Translations under genes and position numbers: made by a program
Assembly: GCA_029262515.1 (NCBI GenBank)
Contig: JAJCZH010000038.1
Location: forward strand, 1 to 64,000
Source of the DNA: Deltaproteobacteria bacterium
Lineage (GTDB): Bacteria > Desulfobacterota > GWC2-55-46 > JADFVP01
Length of the DNA: 64,000 bases
Reading direction: 5' to 3'
Shown here: piece by piece, positions 1 to 9,105 of the stretch
Numbering within the stretch: position 1 is the stretch's first letter
How the letters are laid out: each line of letters opens with the position of its first letter
Notes under the pieces: model-generated
Seen by the model: the letters and a program-made list of their open reading frames with translations, nothing else
Databases searched by the model: none
Told to the model about the DNA's origin: nothing

Positions 1-434
1 CAGTCGAAACAGATCATCATACCGACACGGGCGGGGCCGATATCAAAAACCTTAAAGGGCGTATTACCGCTCTTGAATATATACGTCTCATTCCAGAAGA
101 GGTGCGCCTTGCGGTAGAGACCGATAAAGCCCTTTGGGCCGACGAGTATAGAAGAGTTGTAGACCGAAGCCCCGGCTCTCTCTGCAATGCCTGCGACAAT
201 AAAAGAGCCCGTCAGAGCGGCAACTTCTTTCAGCCTCGTGGCCGCGTACCCGGTACGCGCACTCTCGGCAAGCTTTAAGGCCTCGGTTGTGGATTTAAAC
301 TGGTAGCCGGTGGAGAAGAGCTCCGGCAAGACCACCAGCTCTGCGTCGAGTTTAGCGATTCTTTTTACCGCGCTATCGACATTAGCTTCTATAACGCCAA
401 ACTCGGGGCGCGTCTGAATGTAGGCTACTTTCAA
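1..434 (-). CDS. Carbon-nitrogen hydrolase (nitrilase superfamily), N-terminal part
   Basis: The reading frame runs from a TTG start at 434 off the left window edge, giving about 144 residues. All three residues of the nitrilase-superfamily triad are visible in the expected order: Glu in LPELFSTGY, Lys in LYRKAHLF and Cys in MICFD at the very edge. The family hydrolyses C-N bonds of nitriles or amides in the cytoplasm; the substrate cannot be told from this fragment. TTG was chosen because an AAAGGAGAG ribosome-binding site lies about 8 bases upstream and the protein then begins KVAYIQTRPEFG, the usual N-terminus of omega-amidase-like members. Family assignment is firm, subfamily is not. Confidence 0.9.
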   Translation of the reverse strand, partial: MKVAYIQTRPEFGVIEANVDSAVKRIAKLDAELVVLPELFSTGYQFKSTTEALKLAESARTGYAATRLKEVAALTGSFIVAGIAERAGASVYNSSILVGPKGFIGLYRKAHLFWNETYIFKSGNTPFKVFDIGPARVGMMICFD

Positions 435-554
435 TTAAATGCTCTCCTTTTAGATAACTGCCAGATCAGTCGAAATACGAAACAGGTTATTAGAGTGTCC
501 TTTTAACATTTATTAGACCTTAACGTGTTTGAAACTTGTCCTTTTAGGTGATTT

Positions 555-584
555 GTTGAGTTACGCTGTGCTAATCCAACCTAC
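555..584. repeat. REP-like palindrome, degenerate copy
   Basis: GTTGAGTTACGC, a short loop, then GCTAATCCAACCTA. It is a degenerate copy of the hairpin seen at 5044 and 5180. It overlaps the stop codon of the adjacent minus-strand gene. Confidence 0.65.
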
Positions 585-916
585 CATGCTCTTCGATTTT
601 GTTTTAATCTTCCGAGTTCATCATTAATCATCTTCTCCAATATATTTAAACCTTCTGCAATTAAGCTATTATCTGCCTGGCTCAAAGTAGTAACTTCTTG
701 ATCAAGAGCCACCGCGTAAACCTCTTCTAATATTCCCCAATTCGAATACAATAAACTTCGCCAATCCTCAGACACCTCCTCTAGCACATCTATCAGTGCC
801 TCGAGATCATTAACGAGTTTCTCTATACCAATATGACCATGTCTATAGTCATCAATACGAGCTATCATGAGTGCATATTGACGTTGATCATAATTCTTGT
901 TTACTCTATTGGACAT
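581..916 (-). CDS. Hypothetical 111-residue protein
   Basis: I do not recognise this family. It is a soluble, acidic, probably all-helical protein with regularly spaced Leu, Ile and Glu (for example LEALIDVLEEVSEDW) and no signal peptide or membrane segment. Its start at 916 has GGAGG only three bases upstream, which is tight. It is more A+T-rich than the genes around it and sits alone between two copies of a repeated palindrome, so it may be a recently acquired single gene. Small proteins of this shape are often immunity proteins or antitoxins, but nothing in the sequence shows that. Confidence 0.6.
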   Translation of the reverse strand: MSNRVNKNYDQRQYALMIARIDDYRHGHIGIEKLVNDLEALIDVLEEVSEDWRSLLYSNWGILEEVYAVALDQEVTTLSQADNSLIAEGLNILEKMINDELGRLKQNRRAW

Positions 917-929
917 GTTCCTCCAGTTC

Positions 930-1050
930 GTAGGTTGGGTATAGCATCAGCGACCGGTATTCGGTGACTCCTGCCCTTTTGGGCAGGATAAAACAAATTA
1001 TAATAATAGGTATTACCTTACCGGGGAGGACAAAGTCCTCCCAACCCAAC
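930..1050. repeat. Repeat-bounded intergenic segment with perfect hairpin
   Basis: The segment begins with GTAGGTTGGGT (930-940) and ends with AACCCAAC (1043-1050), the two arms of the REP-like palindrome found elsewhere in the window but here held about 100 bases apart. Just before the right arm lies a perfect 8-bp hairpin, GGGAGGAC-AAA-GTCCTCCC (1024-1042). This could be a short non-coding mobile unit of REP or MITE type; there is no reading frame inside. Confidence 0.45.
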
Positions 1051-1198
1051 GTCATTTATTCCAACCTGACATGTCGAACAACAACTCAGAGACGATTATA
1101 ACAGAAAGATTTTCCATATCAAGGTATCTGGAAAAGAGTAGAAGGACCGTGTTCCATATAAGGGGGCTTTTCAAATAACTACTATTTACCGGACAAAA

Positions 1199-1235
1199 GA
1201 AGAGGGGGGAGATTAAATTAATCTCCCCCCTCTTC
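1199..1235 (-). terminator. Rho-independent terminator
   Basis: A 17-bp perfect stem with loop AAT (1216-1218), G-rich on one arm and C-rich on the other. On the minus strand it is followed by TCTTTT. It lies 21 bases beyond the stop codon of the small KA-rich gene at 1256-1360 and most likely ends that transcript. Confidence 0.8.
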
Positions 1236-1255
1236 AAATTACTTAAAAAACGACC

Positions 1256-1360
1256 TTAACGGCAGCGTGTCTTCTTTGCCGGGGCCTTCTTTTTTGCGGT
1301 AGTTGCCTTCTTTGCAGTACTCTTTTTTGCGGTAGTAGTCTTCTTTTTAGCAGTTGCCAC
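1256..1360 (-). CDS. 34-residue Lys/Ala/Thr-rich basic peptide (histone H1-like)
   Basis: A GTG-start reading frame encodes MATAKKKTTTAKKSTA followed by further TAKK and PAKK repeats and ends KKTRCR. AAGGAGGT sits 7 bases before the GTG, an almost perfect Shine-Dalgarno sequence, and a strong terminator follows, so this is very probably a real monocistronic gene. Composition resembles the C-terminal tails of bacterial histone H1-like or AlgP-type DNA-binding proteins, but here the tail stands alone. A nucleoid-associated role is inferred from composition only. The single Cys near the C-terminus is unusual for such peptides. Confidence 0.7.
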   Translation of the reverse strand: MATAKKKTTTAKKSTAKKATTAKKKAPAKKTRCR

Positions 1361-1722
1361 GTTCTTACCTCCTTAGTTTGGGTTCATATTTACTACAGAG
1401 TAAAAAAAGTATGTCATCCCTCGGCGTTTAATGAAATGCGCCGTTATCTGGGCACGACCAATACGCTTAAAGTATTGTTCATACGAACAAACTGTTTAAT
1501 GAACACTTAAGAGAATATATCGCCGTAACAGGATAAAACTTTAATATTTTCACCAATTTCATAACAGTAACAACGCCCTAGGTCGCCTATAACCGTATAG
1601 TTAATGCCCTAATCTGCAGATACGGTAACAGCTTCAACTTGAAAAGAACAACATACCTATGTTACCGTTCACTCTTCTTTTATTAATAACCAGAGTCAAA
1701 AGGAACCGAAAGGCAGATAGTC
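1361..1722. other. Intergenic region upstream of gatC
   Basis: About 360 bases between the divergent KA-rich gene and gatC. It must hold promoters for both directions, but I see no clear -35/-10 pair, hairpin or repeat. It is A+T-rich throughout. Confidence 0.4.
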
Positions 1723-2010
1723 ATGTCGATAACCGGAAAAGATGTAGAGTACGTTGCAGGACTTGCGCGTCTTGCGTTGAAAGATGACGAAGTCGATACC
1801 TACACCGCCCAGCTCCAGCGAATACTCAGTTATGTGGAAAAGCTCTCGGAACTGAACACCGAGGGAGTAATACCCACCGCATACTCTGTCTCCACCTCAA
1901 CGCCGATGAGAGAAGACATCAGAGCCGTCTCACTAGAGAGAGACGAAGCCCTGAAGAACGCGCCTTCTACGGCACGCGGTTGTTTTAAGGTTCCACGCAT
2001 AATAGAGTAG
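1723..2010 (+). CDS. gatC: Asp-tRNA(Asn)/Glu-tRNA(Gln) amidotransferase subunit C
   Basis: At 95 residues it has normal GatC length, with the family pattern: an N-terminal VEYVAGLARLAL helix, a central ILSYVEKLSELNTEGV segment and a C-terminal FKVPRIIE tail that wraps around GatA. GatC is the small stabilising subunit of the heterotrimer that converts misacylated Glu-tRNA(Gln) or Asp-tRNA(Asn) to the amidated form in the cytoplasm. It is the first gene of a gatC-gatA-gatB cluster. Possession of GatCAB implies that the organism makes at least one of these charged tRNAs indirectly. Confidence 0.96.
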   Translation: MSITGKDVEYVAGLARLALKDDEVDTYTAQLQRILSYVEKLSELNTEGVIPTAYSVSTSTPMREDIRAVSLERDEALKNAPSTARGCFKVPRIIE

Positions 2011-2067
2011 AAAGACCGGCGTACTTCTGACTCACGTCTAAAGAAGAACACAAATAAGAGGTCACAG

Positions 2068-3528
2068 TTGAGCATTACTAATGAGAGCATACACGGGTTA
2101 TCACACAGACTCGCTAATAAAGAAGTAACTTCTGTAGAGGCGACAGGCCAATTTTTAGAACGTATCAAAGCGGTTGACGAGACTGTAAATGCCTATATAA
2201 CTGTTGCCGACGACCATGCAATAGCACAGGCACAAGAGGCTGATAGGCGTTTGAGTAGCGGTACGAACATAACCCCTCTTACAGGAGTGCCTGTTTCCGT
2301 AAAAGATATCTTCTGCACAAAGGAGATCCGCACCACATGCGGCTCCAAGATGCTCGAAAACTTCATACCGCCATACGATGCCACCCTGATAACGAAACTT
2401 AAGGCGGCTGGTGCGGTAATCCTCGGCAAGAATAATATGGACGAGTTCGCCATGGGTTCCTCAACAGAGAACTCTGCCTATTCGCCTACTCTCAACCCGT
2501 GGTCTACGGCCCACGTGCCCGGCGGAAGCTCCGGAGGTTCTGCGGCCTCTGTGGCGGCAGACGAATGTGCGGCCTCTATCGGCACAGACACAGGGGGCTC
2601 TATACGCCAGCCGGCCTCATGCTGCGGCGTGGTAGGTCTAAAACCGACCTACGGCAGAGTATCGCGCTTCGGCATGATCGCCTTCGCCTCGTCGCTAGAC
2701 CAGGCCGGACCGCTCACAAAGGACGTTGAAGATGCGGCCATTCTTCTAAACGTCATGGCAGGACACGACCCAGCCGACTCCACCTCAATAGACGCACCGG
2801 TACCGGACTATACCGCAAGTCTTAAAGAGGGCGTAAAAGGCCTCAAGATCGGCATACCGAAAGAGTACTTCATAGAGGGCATCGACCCGGAGGTTGACGT
2901 TGCAGTTAAGTCGGCGATAGAAGTTTTAAAAGAAGCAGGGGCCGAGATAGTAGAAGTAAGCCTGCCGCATACGGCGTACGCTGTCAGCGTCTATTATCTC
3001 GTTGCAACCGCCGAGGCGTCGAGCAACCTCGCCCGTTACGACGGCGTAAAGTACGGCATGCGTCTCGACCCGACCGGCAACCTCACCGACATGTACCGCG
3101 CAACGCGCGAGGCCGGTTTCGGCGCAGAGGTAAAGCGGCGCATCATGCTCGGCACCTATTCGCTCTCTGCCGGGTACTACGACGCCTACTACAAAAAGGC
3201 CTCACAGGTCAGGACATTAATAAGCAACGACTTCAACGCCGCCTTCACTAAATGCGATGTAATCGTAACGCCTACGGCCCCCTCACCAGCCTTCAAGGTC
3301 GGAGAGAGAACCGAAGACCCGTTAACGATGTACCTCTCTGACATCTTTACGATTTCATGCAATCTGGCCGGCATACCCGGAATCTCGCTGCCGTGCGGAC
3401 TCTCTAAAGAGGGCCTGCCTATCGGCCTTCAGATACTTGGCCGGTCGTTAGACGAAGAGACTGTGCTGCGCGCCGCCTACGCATACGAGACTGCCACCGA
3501 GTGGCACAAGGCGCGCCCAAAACTTTAA
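2068..3528 (+). CDS. gatA: Asp/Glu-tRNA amidotransferase subunit A
   Basis: The 486-residue protein is an amidase-signature enzyme. The catalytic Ser-cisSer-Lys set is visible as VSVKDIF (Lys), [10 protein letters not shown] and [11 protein letters not shown] (the two Ser). It releases ammonia from glutamine and passes it to GatB. The start is TTG at 2068, preceded by AAGAGGT; no ATG in frame fits the N-terminus better. It lies 57 bases after gatC and 18 bases before gatB, on the same strand, as expected for an operon. The protein is full length with no missing motif. Confidence 0.97.
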   Translation: MSITNESIHGLSHRLANKEVTSVEATGQFLERIKAVDETVNAYITVADDHAIAQAQEADRRLSSGTNITPLTGVPVSVKDIFCTKEIRTTCGSKMLENFIPPYDATLITKLKAAGAVILGKNNMDEFAMGSSTENSAYSPTLNPWSTAHVPGGSSGGSAASVAADECAASIGTDTGGSIRQPASCCGVVGLKPTYGRVSRFGMIAFASSLDQAGPLTKDVEDAAILLNVMAGHDPADSTSIDAPVPDYTASLKEGVKGLKIGIPKEYFIEGIDPEVDVAVKSAIEVLKEAGAEIVEVSLPHTAYAVSVYYLVATAEASSNLARYDGVKYGMRLDPTGNLTDMYRATREAGFGAEVKRRIMLGTYSLSAGYYDAYYKKASQVRTLISNDFNAAFTKCDVIVTPTAPSPAFKVGERTEDPLTMYLSDIFTISCNLAGIPGISLPCGLSKEGLPIGLQILGRSLDEETVLRAAYAYETATEWHKARPKL

Positions 3529-3546
3529 ACGGAGTTTTTCCCCATA

Positions 3547-4986
3547 ATGAGTTATGAAACAGTTATAGGACTGGAAATTCACGTACAACTCGCCACAGAG
3601 ACCAAGCTCTTCTGCGGCTGCTCCACCGAGTTCGGCGCCGAACCGAATACGCAGGTCTGCCCTGTCTGCCTAGGAATGCCGGGCGTGCTTCCTGTACTGA
3701 ACAGGCGGGCCGTAGAGTTTGCTCTTCGCACAGCCACTGCGCTCGACTGCACGATCAATACCCGTTCGGTCTTTTCACGCAAAAACTACTTCTACCCCGA
3801 TCTGCCCAAGGGGTACCAGATTTCCCAGTTCACCGAGCCGGTAGCCGAACACGGGCACCTCGACATAGAGACATCGGAGGGCACCAAGCGGATCGGCATA
3901 ACGCGCATCCATATGGAGGAAGACGCAGGAAAACTCTTGCACGGCGAGGGCGCAGAAGAAGACTCTTACAGCTTCGCCGACCTCAACAGGGCCTGCGTAC
4001 CGCTCATAGAGATAGTCAGCGAGCCGGACATACGCTCGGCAGAAGAGGCCGTAGCGTATATGAAAGCTATGCGCGATATCGTCGTCTATACCGGCGTATG
4101 TGACGGAAATATGGAGCACGGCAGTTTCCGCTGCGACGCCAACGTATCGATCCGTCCTGTCGGGCGGGAAAAGTTCGGCACGCGCGCGGAATTAAAGAAC
4201 ATCAACTCCTTCAAGTTCGTTAAAGACGCCATAGAGTACGAAGAGCAGCGACAGGCCGACCTGCTCGACGAAGGCGGCACCGTGGTGCAGGAGACTCGCC
4301 TCTTCGACTCGGCCAAGGGCATAACCGTGTCGATGAGAAGCAAAGAGGAGGCACACGACTACCGCTACTTCGACGAGCCCGACCTTCTTCCCCTCGTTGT
4401 GCCTGGTGCGATGTTAGAAGAGGTAAAGGCGACCATGCCGGAGCTTCCGCGCGCCAAGCGCGACCGCTTTGTCAGCGAGTACTCGATACCCGAGTACGAT
4501 GCCGGAGTCCTTACCGCCACGCGCGCCCTGGCCGATTACTACGAAGCCGTTGTTAAAGAGACCAAAGAGCCGAAGGCGTCGAGCAACTGGGTGATGGGCG
4601 AAGTGCTGAGAGTTTTAAAAGAGGAGAACCGTGACATTACCGACTGCCCGCTGGAGCCGAAGCGTCTGGCCGAGCTTGTAACGATGGTAAAGGGCGGCAA
4701 GATTAATTCAAACATGGCCAAAGAGGTCTTCGAGGAAATCTACAAGAGCGGCAAAACCGCAGCCGAGGTTGTAGAGGCGAAGGGCATGACGCAGATCTCC
4801 GACGAGGGCGAACTGGTAAGCCAGATAGATAGTATTATAGCCGCCAACCCGGACGAGGCCGAGCGCTTCCGTGGCGGCGAGGTCAAGTTGCAGGGCTTTT
4901 TTGTGGGCCAGATTATGAAGGCGACCAGAGGACAGGCCAACCCACAGATAGTCAATAAGCTTTTGAAAGAAAGATTGAAAGGATAG
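3547..4986 (+). CDS. gatB: Asp/Glu-tRNA amidotransferase subunit B
   Basis: The 479-residue protein starts [14 protein letters not shown], the invariant GatB N-terminus. It has the zinc-binding CGCS and CPVCLGMPG cysteines, the kinase-like core motif [10 protein letters not shown] and a C-terminal YqeY-like tRNA-binding tail ending [10 protein letters not shown]. GatB activates the tRNA-bound Glu or Asp with ATP and accepts ammonia from GatA. It is the last gene of the gat operon. The next 220 bases hold two REP-like palindromes and a weak hairpin near 5014-5029 that could aid termination. Confidence 0.97.
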   Translation: MSYETVIGLEIHVQLATETKLFCGCSTEFGAEPNTQVCPVCLGMPGVLPVLNRRAVEFALRTATALDCTINTRSVFSRKNYFYPDLPKGYQISQFTEPVAEHGHLDIETSEGTKRIGITRIHMEEDAGKLLHGEGAEEDSYSFADLNRACVPLIEIVSEPDIRSAEEAVAYMKAMRDIVVYTGVCDGNMEHGSFRCDANVSIRPVGREKFGTRAELKNINSFKFVKDAIEYEEQRQADLLDEGGTVVQETRLFDSAKGITVSMRSKEEAHDYRYFDEPDLLPLVVPGAMLEEVKATMPELPRAKRDRFVSEYSIPEYDAGVLTATRALADYYEAVVKETKEPKASSNWVMGEVLRVLKEENRDITDCPLEPKRLAELVTMVKGGKINSNMAKEVFEEIYKSGKTAAEVVEAKGMTQISDEGELVSQIDSIIAANPDEAERFRGGEVKLQGFFVGQIMKATRGQANPQIVNKLLKERLKG

Positions 4987-5043
4987 AAGGGCTGAATGGG
5001 TAGAGGAGTTGCTGGGTGGCTCTGCACCCTGCCTGTTAAAAAT

Positions 5044-5073
5044 GTTGGGTTACGCTCCGCTAACCCAACCTAC
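5044..5073. repeat. REP-like palindrome, canonical copy
   Basis: GTTGGGTTACGC-TCC-GCTAACCCAAC followed by CTAC. The arms pair almost perfectly. It is one of two near-identical copies after gatB. Confidence 0.85.
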
Positions 5074-5179
5074 ACGGCTGAAGGGATCGAAGGGCTGAAG
5101 GGGTAGCGGCTAGAACAGAACCAGAACAACCTATTCAAGAAAAGCCCCTGTATCGAAAATCAGCAACTTGTTACCTACT

Positions 5180-5209
5180 GTTGGGTTACGCTTTGCTAAC
5201 CCAACCTAC
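5180..5209. repeat. REP-like palindrome, canonical copy
   Basis: GTTGGGTTACGC-TTT-GCTAACCCAAC followed by CTAC. It matches the copy at 5044 except in the loop and lies just downstream of the stop codon of the minus-strand TPR gene. Confidence 0.85.
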
Positions 5210-5215
5210 CCACCT

Positions 5216-6631
5216 TTATTTGCAAAGATTTTTGCTTTTTGCATGATTGTAGTTATCACATTTTCCTAGCTCGCAAGCCTTTTTCCAGTCCGTACAAGCC
5301 TTCGTCTCTTTATCCAGTTGTTCCATATATATCTCACCGCGAATATTATAAGCATAACCAGACTTCGGGTCTATCTCTATAGCCTTAGTAAGGTCAGATA
5401 CGGCAAGGTCATACTGGCCTTTATCCATATAGGTGATTCCACGGTTTAAGTATGCACTAGCATGGTTTGGATATACCTCGATGGCTTTAGTATAGTCTGA
5501 TATGGCAAGGTCATACTGGCCTTTTTTTCCATAAATATGTCCACGGTTGTGATAGGCATTAACATAGCTTGGGTCTATCTCTATGACCTTAGCAAGGTCT
5601 AGTATGGCAAGGTCATACTGGCCTTCTCTTGCATAGGTAGTCCCCCGATTGTAGTGAGCAATGACATGGTTTGGGTATATCTCTATGACCTTAGAATAAT
5701 CAGCTATTGCACCTTCATAATTACCTAATCTCAATTTAGATAAAGCACGATTGTAGTATGGATCAGCATAACTGGGGTTAATCTTTATAGCGTGAGTATA
5801 ATCCTCTATTGACCCACTATAATCTCTTATCTTATTCTTAGCTATACCTCTATCGTACAATGCTATAAAATCACTTGGGTCAATTTCTACTGCCTTATCG
5901 AAGTCCTGAATTGCCTCCTTGTATTGTTTTATGTCCAACCTTGTCATACCTCGATTGCTGTATGACATACTAGAATTTGGTTTTAATTTTATGGCTTCAG
6001 TAAAAACAGCTATGGCTCCCTTACGGTTATTCGATACAACTAAAGCTACTCCTTGATTATTTAAATTGGTAACTTGCAAGTGCAAGTTACCAACATCTTT
6101 TGATGCCCTCACCGCTTCCTTATAACTATTAATAGCTTCATTAACTCGACCACTAAATAAATAGCTAGCCGCTAAAGAAGAATAGGGAGAAGGTGTGTCT
6201 CTCACCATCTCTTTAACTTTTTTGAAATGACTAATGGCTGCATCAAACCTCTTGGACTTAAATGCAGTAGCCCCTTTTGCATACTCTGCTATAACCATTT
6301 CACTCACTTTGCTCATCTCTTTCTCAATTGTGCTTAATTCTTTTCTAAAAACTTCAGTAGATGGGTTTGGAACAATTTTATCTTGGATAAAAGCTATCTG
6401 CTCATCTGTAAATGATTCTTTGTTCATTTCGATAGGTGTCTCTTGAAACACCGATATAATTGTTGAGTATATTTTATACAGATTCTCAGGGACACCCACT
6501 ACGACACTTAGAATTATACCAATAGCTAATATTACAGATATAACTTGATGGTTCCTTACCTTCTTACATATCTGCTTAAATCTCTTTTGTATATCCAAAT
6601 TCCTAATAACTTGCCTCCATGATTTTACCAA
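5216..6631 (-). CDS. Membrane-anchored tetratricopeptide repeat protein
   Basis: The protein is 471 residues if translation begins at the TTG at 6631. An N-terminal basic stretch is followed by one hydrophobic segment (about residues 32-55, VISVILAIGIILSVVVGV), then a long helical array. About nine TPR units are visible from residue 125 to 440, many with the GQYDLAI-D-KAIEI-P form. The C-terminus has three Cys and no enzymatic motif. It is probably a scaffold anchored in the inner membrane. The start is uncertain: a TTG at 6598 has GGAGG 13 bases upstream, better than the 6631 start. It is clearly A+T-richer than the neighbouring genes and lies between two repeat elements, which hints at acquisition by transfer. 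Confidence 0.8.
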   Translation of the reverse strand: MVKSWRQVIRNLDIQKRFKQICKKVRNHQVISVILAIGIILSVVVGVPENLYKIYSTIISVFQETPIEMNKESFTDEQIAFIQDKIVPNPSTEVFRKELSTIEKEMSKVSEMVIAEYAKGATAFKSKRFDAAISHFKKVKEMVRDTPSPYSSLAASYLFSGRVNEAINSYKEAVRASKDVGNLHLQVTNLNNQGVALVVSNNRKGAIAVFTEAIKLKPNSSMSYSNRGMTRLDIKQYKEAIQDFDKAVEIDPSDFIALYDRGIAKNKIRDYSGSIEDYTHAIKINPSYADPYYNRALSKLRLGNYEGAIADYSKVIEIYPNHVIAHYNRGTTYAREGQYDLAILDLAKVIEIDPSYVNAYHNRGHIYGKKGQYDLAISDYTKAIEVYPNHASAYLNRGITYMDKGQYDLAVSDLTKAIEIDPKSGYAYNIRGEIYMEQLDKETKACTDWKKACELGKCDNYNHAKSKNLCK

Positions 6632-6694
6632 CCTTACTTTGCTTCATTGGTTCGCAGTATTGTACATTAGCAAAGCGTAACTAAACTCCCCCCT

Positions 6695-7144
6695 CTACCC
6701 AAACACAACCCACCCCTCCCTTTTCCAGCGGAAGTAGTCACGCAGAATATCGGCATGGTCGAAAGCTATTTTTTTTGGCAGGTTATCTTCAGTAAAGATT
6801 CCGACGTTTGCGGCATCGTCGCAGGCAACGGGCGTACCGGTTGCGGTTGCCACAAAAACAACCGTAACCGTATGGAAGCGCGGGTCTCTATTTGGGGCCG
6901 AGTAGGCGTGGAGCTGGCACTTCAAGTCTACGTCTAACGACGTCTCTTCTTTGGCCTCTCTAACTGCGGCGGCCTCTAACGACTCGCCGTAATCGACAAA
7001 ACCTCCGGGCAGCGCCCAGCCATATGGAGGGTTCTTCCGTTCTATTAAAACGATACCGTCTGGCAGGACAATACCGCCCGTATCATCAGAAAGTTCTATA
7101 ATAATATCTACCGTAGGCAGGGGGTTTCTATACTCTTTTGACAT
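6695..7144 (-). CDS. Nudix hydrolase
   Basis: The 149-residue protein carries a complete Nudix box at about residues 46-69: [14 protein letters not shown] then [12 protein letters not shown], with the REVKEE-type metal-binding glutamates. The family cleaves nucleoside diphosphates linked to another group X. The frame [19 protein letters not shown] is typical of the ADP-ribose pyrophosphatase or MutT-like group, but the substrate is not determined by sequence alone. The ATG at 7144 has AAGGGAA upstream. It stands alone between two repeat-rich gaps. Confidence 0.92.
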   Translation of the reverse strand: MSKEYRNPLPTVDIIIELSDDTGGIVLPDGIVLIERKNPPYGWALPGGFVDYGESLEAAAVREAKEETSLDVDLKCQLHAYSAPNRDPRFHTVTVVFVATATGTPVACDDAANVGIFTEDNLPKKIAFDHADILRDYFRWKREGWVVFG

Positions 7145-7184
7145 ACCAGGTTCCCTTGTTCGACGAGCAATATTAAAAGAAGAC

Positions 7185-7216
7185 GTTGGGTCTCGCTTAC
7201 GCTCTATCCAACCTAC
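7185..7216. repeat. REP-like palindrome, variant copy
   Basis: GTTGGGTCTCGCTTACGCTC then TATCCAACCTACC. It has the same outer arms as the 5044 copy with a changed centre. A half-copy (TTAGCAAAGCGTAAC) is visible near 6667-6681. Confidence 0.65.
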
Positions 7217-7320
7217 CCGTTAATACAGAAAAAAGATAAAAACAGTTACAGGGGTGGTCAACCTATTTTATAAAAATACCCGTAAAACCGGAAAATAGTC
7301 GTGAAGAGATACTGGACGGA

Positions 7321-8316
7321 TCAACCGATACGAACGCCTTTTAAAAACTCGGCATTCTCTTCTGGCAGGCTCTGGTTAATATACATGCCGCTGCCGAGTT
7401 CAAATCCGGCCGTCTGTGTCATCTTCGGCATTACGCTCATGTACCAGTGCGTAAACTCGTTGCCTATGTCCTTGGGGCGCGAAGAGCGTATAACGAGGTT
7501 GAAGTCCGGGTCTTCGAGGCCGTAGTAGAACCTTGAAAGGAGGTTCTTCAGGTGAAAGCCCAAGTCCTCTATCTCATCGTCGGTTATGTCTGAAAAAGAG
7601 GCCGAGTGCCTCTTGGGGAAGATCCACGAATGGAACGGCGAGAGCGCAGCATACGGAATAAAGGTCAGGAAGTGCTCGGTCTCGGTAACTATGCGCTTAG
7701 CGTCTTTGATCTCCCTGTTGAGGGTATCGCACATAAGACAGACACCGGTATCGTCGAAGTACTGCATGGCGGTGTTTACGCGGTCGCGGTGCTGTACCGG
7801 AACGATAGGTATGGCAACAAGCTGGGCATGGGGATGGTCTATTGAGGTGCCGGCCCCGAGGCCGTGGTTCTTGAATATTATTACATGCTCTACGCGCGAG
7901 TCTTTGTACGCCTCAATAAAGCGCTCTTTGTAGAGCCCGAGAGCCGTTACTATATCTTCGGGCTCCATGAGCGCAAGGGTCGTATTGTGTAGCGGGCTCT
8001 CTATGATTATGTCGTGCAGGCCGACACCGGAGACAAACCGCTCGGTACCGTCTATCGAGCGGGTCTTGGCGCCATCGCGGTCAACCGCCGGGTACTTGTT
8101 AGCCACAACCCGCATCTTCCACATGCCGTCTATGCTTATACGGTGAAGTTCTTCCGGGGTCTTGCTCTCGTTACCGGGACAGAACGGACAGGAACTTACA
8201 TGAGACGGGGCGGCCATACGATCTTGATGATTGCTAAAATCACTCGGCCTTTTCGCCCTATCCGTGGCGATAATAACCCACTCTCTAGTAATAAGATTAT
8301 GTCTAAGCTCAGGCAT
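7321..8316 (-). CDS. galT: Galactose-1-phosphate uridylyltransferase (HIT superfamily)
   Basis: About 331 residues from the ATG at 8316, which has AAGGGA 7 bases upstream; an in-frame GTG at 8337 lacks such a site. The protein begins MPELRHNLITREWVIIA, typical of GalT and GalT-like nucleotidyltransferases. It has the zinc-site CPFCPGNE and the nucleophile motif HPHAQLVAIP, where the middle His accepts UMP. A second His-rich element SPFHSWIFPKRH is present. It swaps UMP between UDP-glucose and galactose-1-phosphate in the Leloir pathway. No galK or galE is nearby, so an ADP-glucose or other sugar-phosphate substrate is possible. Confidence 0.9.
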   Translation of the reverse strand: MPELRHNLITREWVIIATDRAKRPSDFSNHQDRMAAPSHVSSCPFCPGNESKTPEELHRISIDGMWKMRVVANKYPAVDRDGAKTRSIDGTERFVSGVGLHDIIIESPLHNTTLALMEPEDIVTALGLYKERFIEAYKDSRVEHVIIFKNHGLGAGTSIDHPHAQLVAIPIVPVQHRDRVNTAMQYFDDTGVCLMCDTLNREIKDAKRIVTETEHFLTFIPYAALSPFHSWIFPKRHSASFSDITDDEIEDLGFHLKNLLSRFYYGLEDPDFNLVIRSSRPKDIGNEFTHWYMSVMPKMTQTAGFELGSGMYINQSLPEENAEFLKGVRIG

Positions 8317-8451
8317 AAACGCTTCCCTTGCGCCCACAAAAAAACGACGAACCTAATCAACACCACAACGGACAGAACGGGTTAAGGTATTAAGAGTTTT
8401 TTAAGACTTAAAGCCGGGTAGCGCGAGGGCGTCGCAGGCTTGGACAATGCC

Positions 8452-8946
8452 CTATAGCGGAGGAGCGACCTTCAGGAGCGACTCTATCAGTTCTACGTGC
8501 GCCTTCTCTTCCTGAGCTATATTGAGGTACATCTGTCTACCCTCTTCGGTTTTGGCATTCTTGGCAAGCCCTTCAAACAGGCTGACCGAGTACTTCTCGG
8601 TACTTAAAGCGAGGTCAAGGGCTTTGCGCGGATGGTCGAGCATATCTGCCAACTTTTCCACATCGATTCTCTTTGTGAATATTTCACCGGCATGAGTTCT
8701 GGTGAGATAATCTTCGAGCATCAGCTCCTCTTCGGTTATATGCATCCCAAAACCGGCCTCCTCGAAGTACCTGTTCTCTATAACCTTTTTATGCTTTACC
8801 TCATCTGCTGCAAGGCGAGCAAATATTGCCTTTGTCTCAGCATCTTCGGACCGGTCAGTCATAATACTATAAAACTTATAACCGTTCTCCTCAATCAGAG
8901 CAGCCTTCTTGACAGCTTCCTTCTCTTCCAAATGATCAAAATCCAT
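8452..8946 (-). CDS. Rubrerythrin-like ferritin-fold protein
   Basis: The 164-residue protein has two four-helix-bundle halves with di-iron ligand motifs: EENGYKFY with EVKHKK in the first and STEKYSVSLFE with QEEKAHVE in the second. There is no C-terminal rubredoxin CxxC domain, so it is a short or erythrin-type rubrerythrin. Such proteins reduce peroxide or handle iron under low oxygen. ATG at 8946 has GGAGG 5 bases upstream. It is divergent from fabI and separated from it by about 160 bases that must hold both promoters. Confidence 0.88.
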   Translation of the reverse strand: MDFDHLEEKEAVKKAALIEENGYKFYSIMTDRSEDAETKAIFARLAADEVKHKKVIENRYFEEAGFGMHITEEELMLEDYLTRTHAGEIFTKRIDVEKLADMLDHPRKALDLALSTEKYSVSLFEGLAKNAKTEEGRQMYLNIAQEEKAHVELIESLLKVAPPL

Positions 8947-9105
8947 TTAATCCTCCCATTATTTCGGTACTATTAAGTGTAGCAGAAGTAATATGTTCGA
9001 GCAAGCATAACTCCTAAGAATATAAAAAGAAGTGTTGAACCGTCCTTGGATAAATGGTAAAAGCTTAGATAATAAATATTAATATAATATGCGAGGTAAT
9101 ACTCT

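Noticed and set aside
1052-1237. Minus-strand 61-codon frame
   Set aside because: It begins inside the terminator stem of the KA-rich gene and has no start signal.
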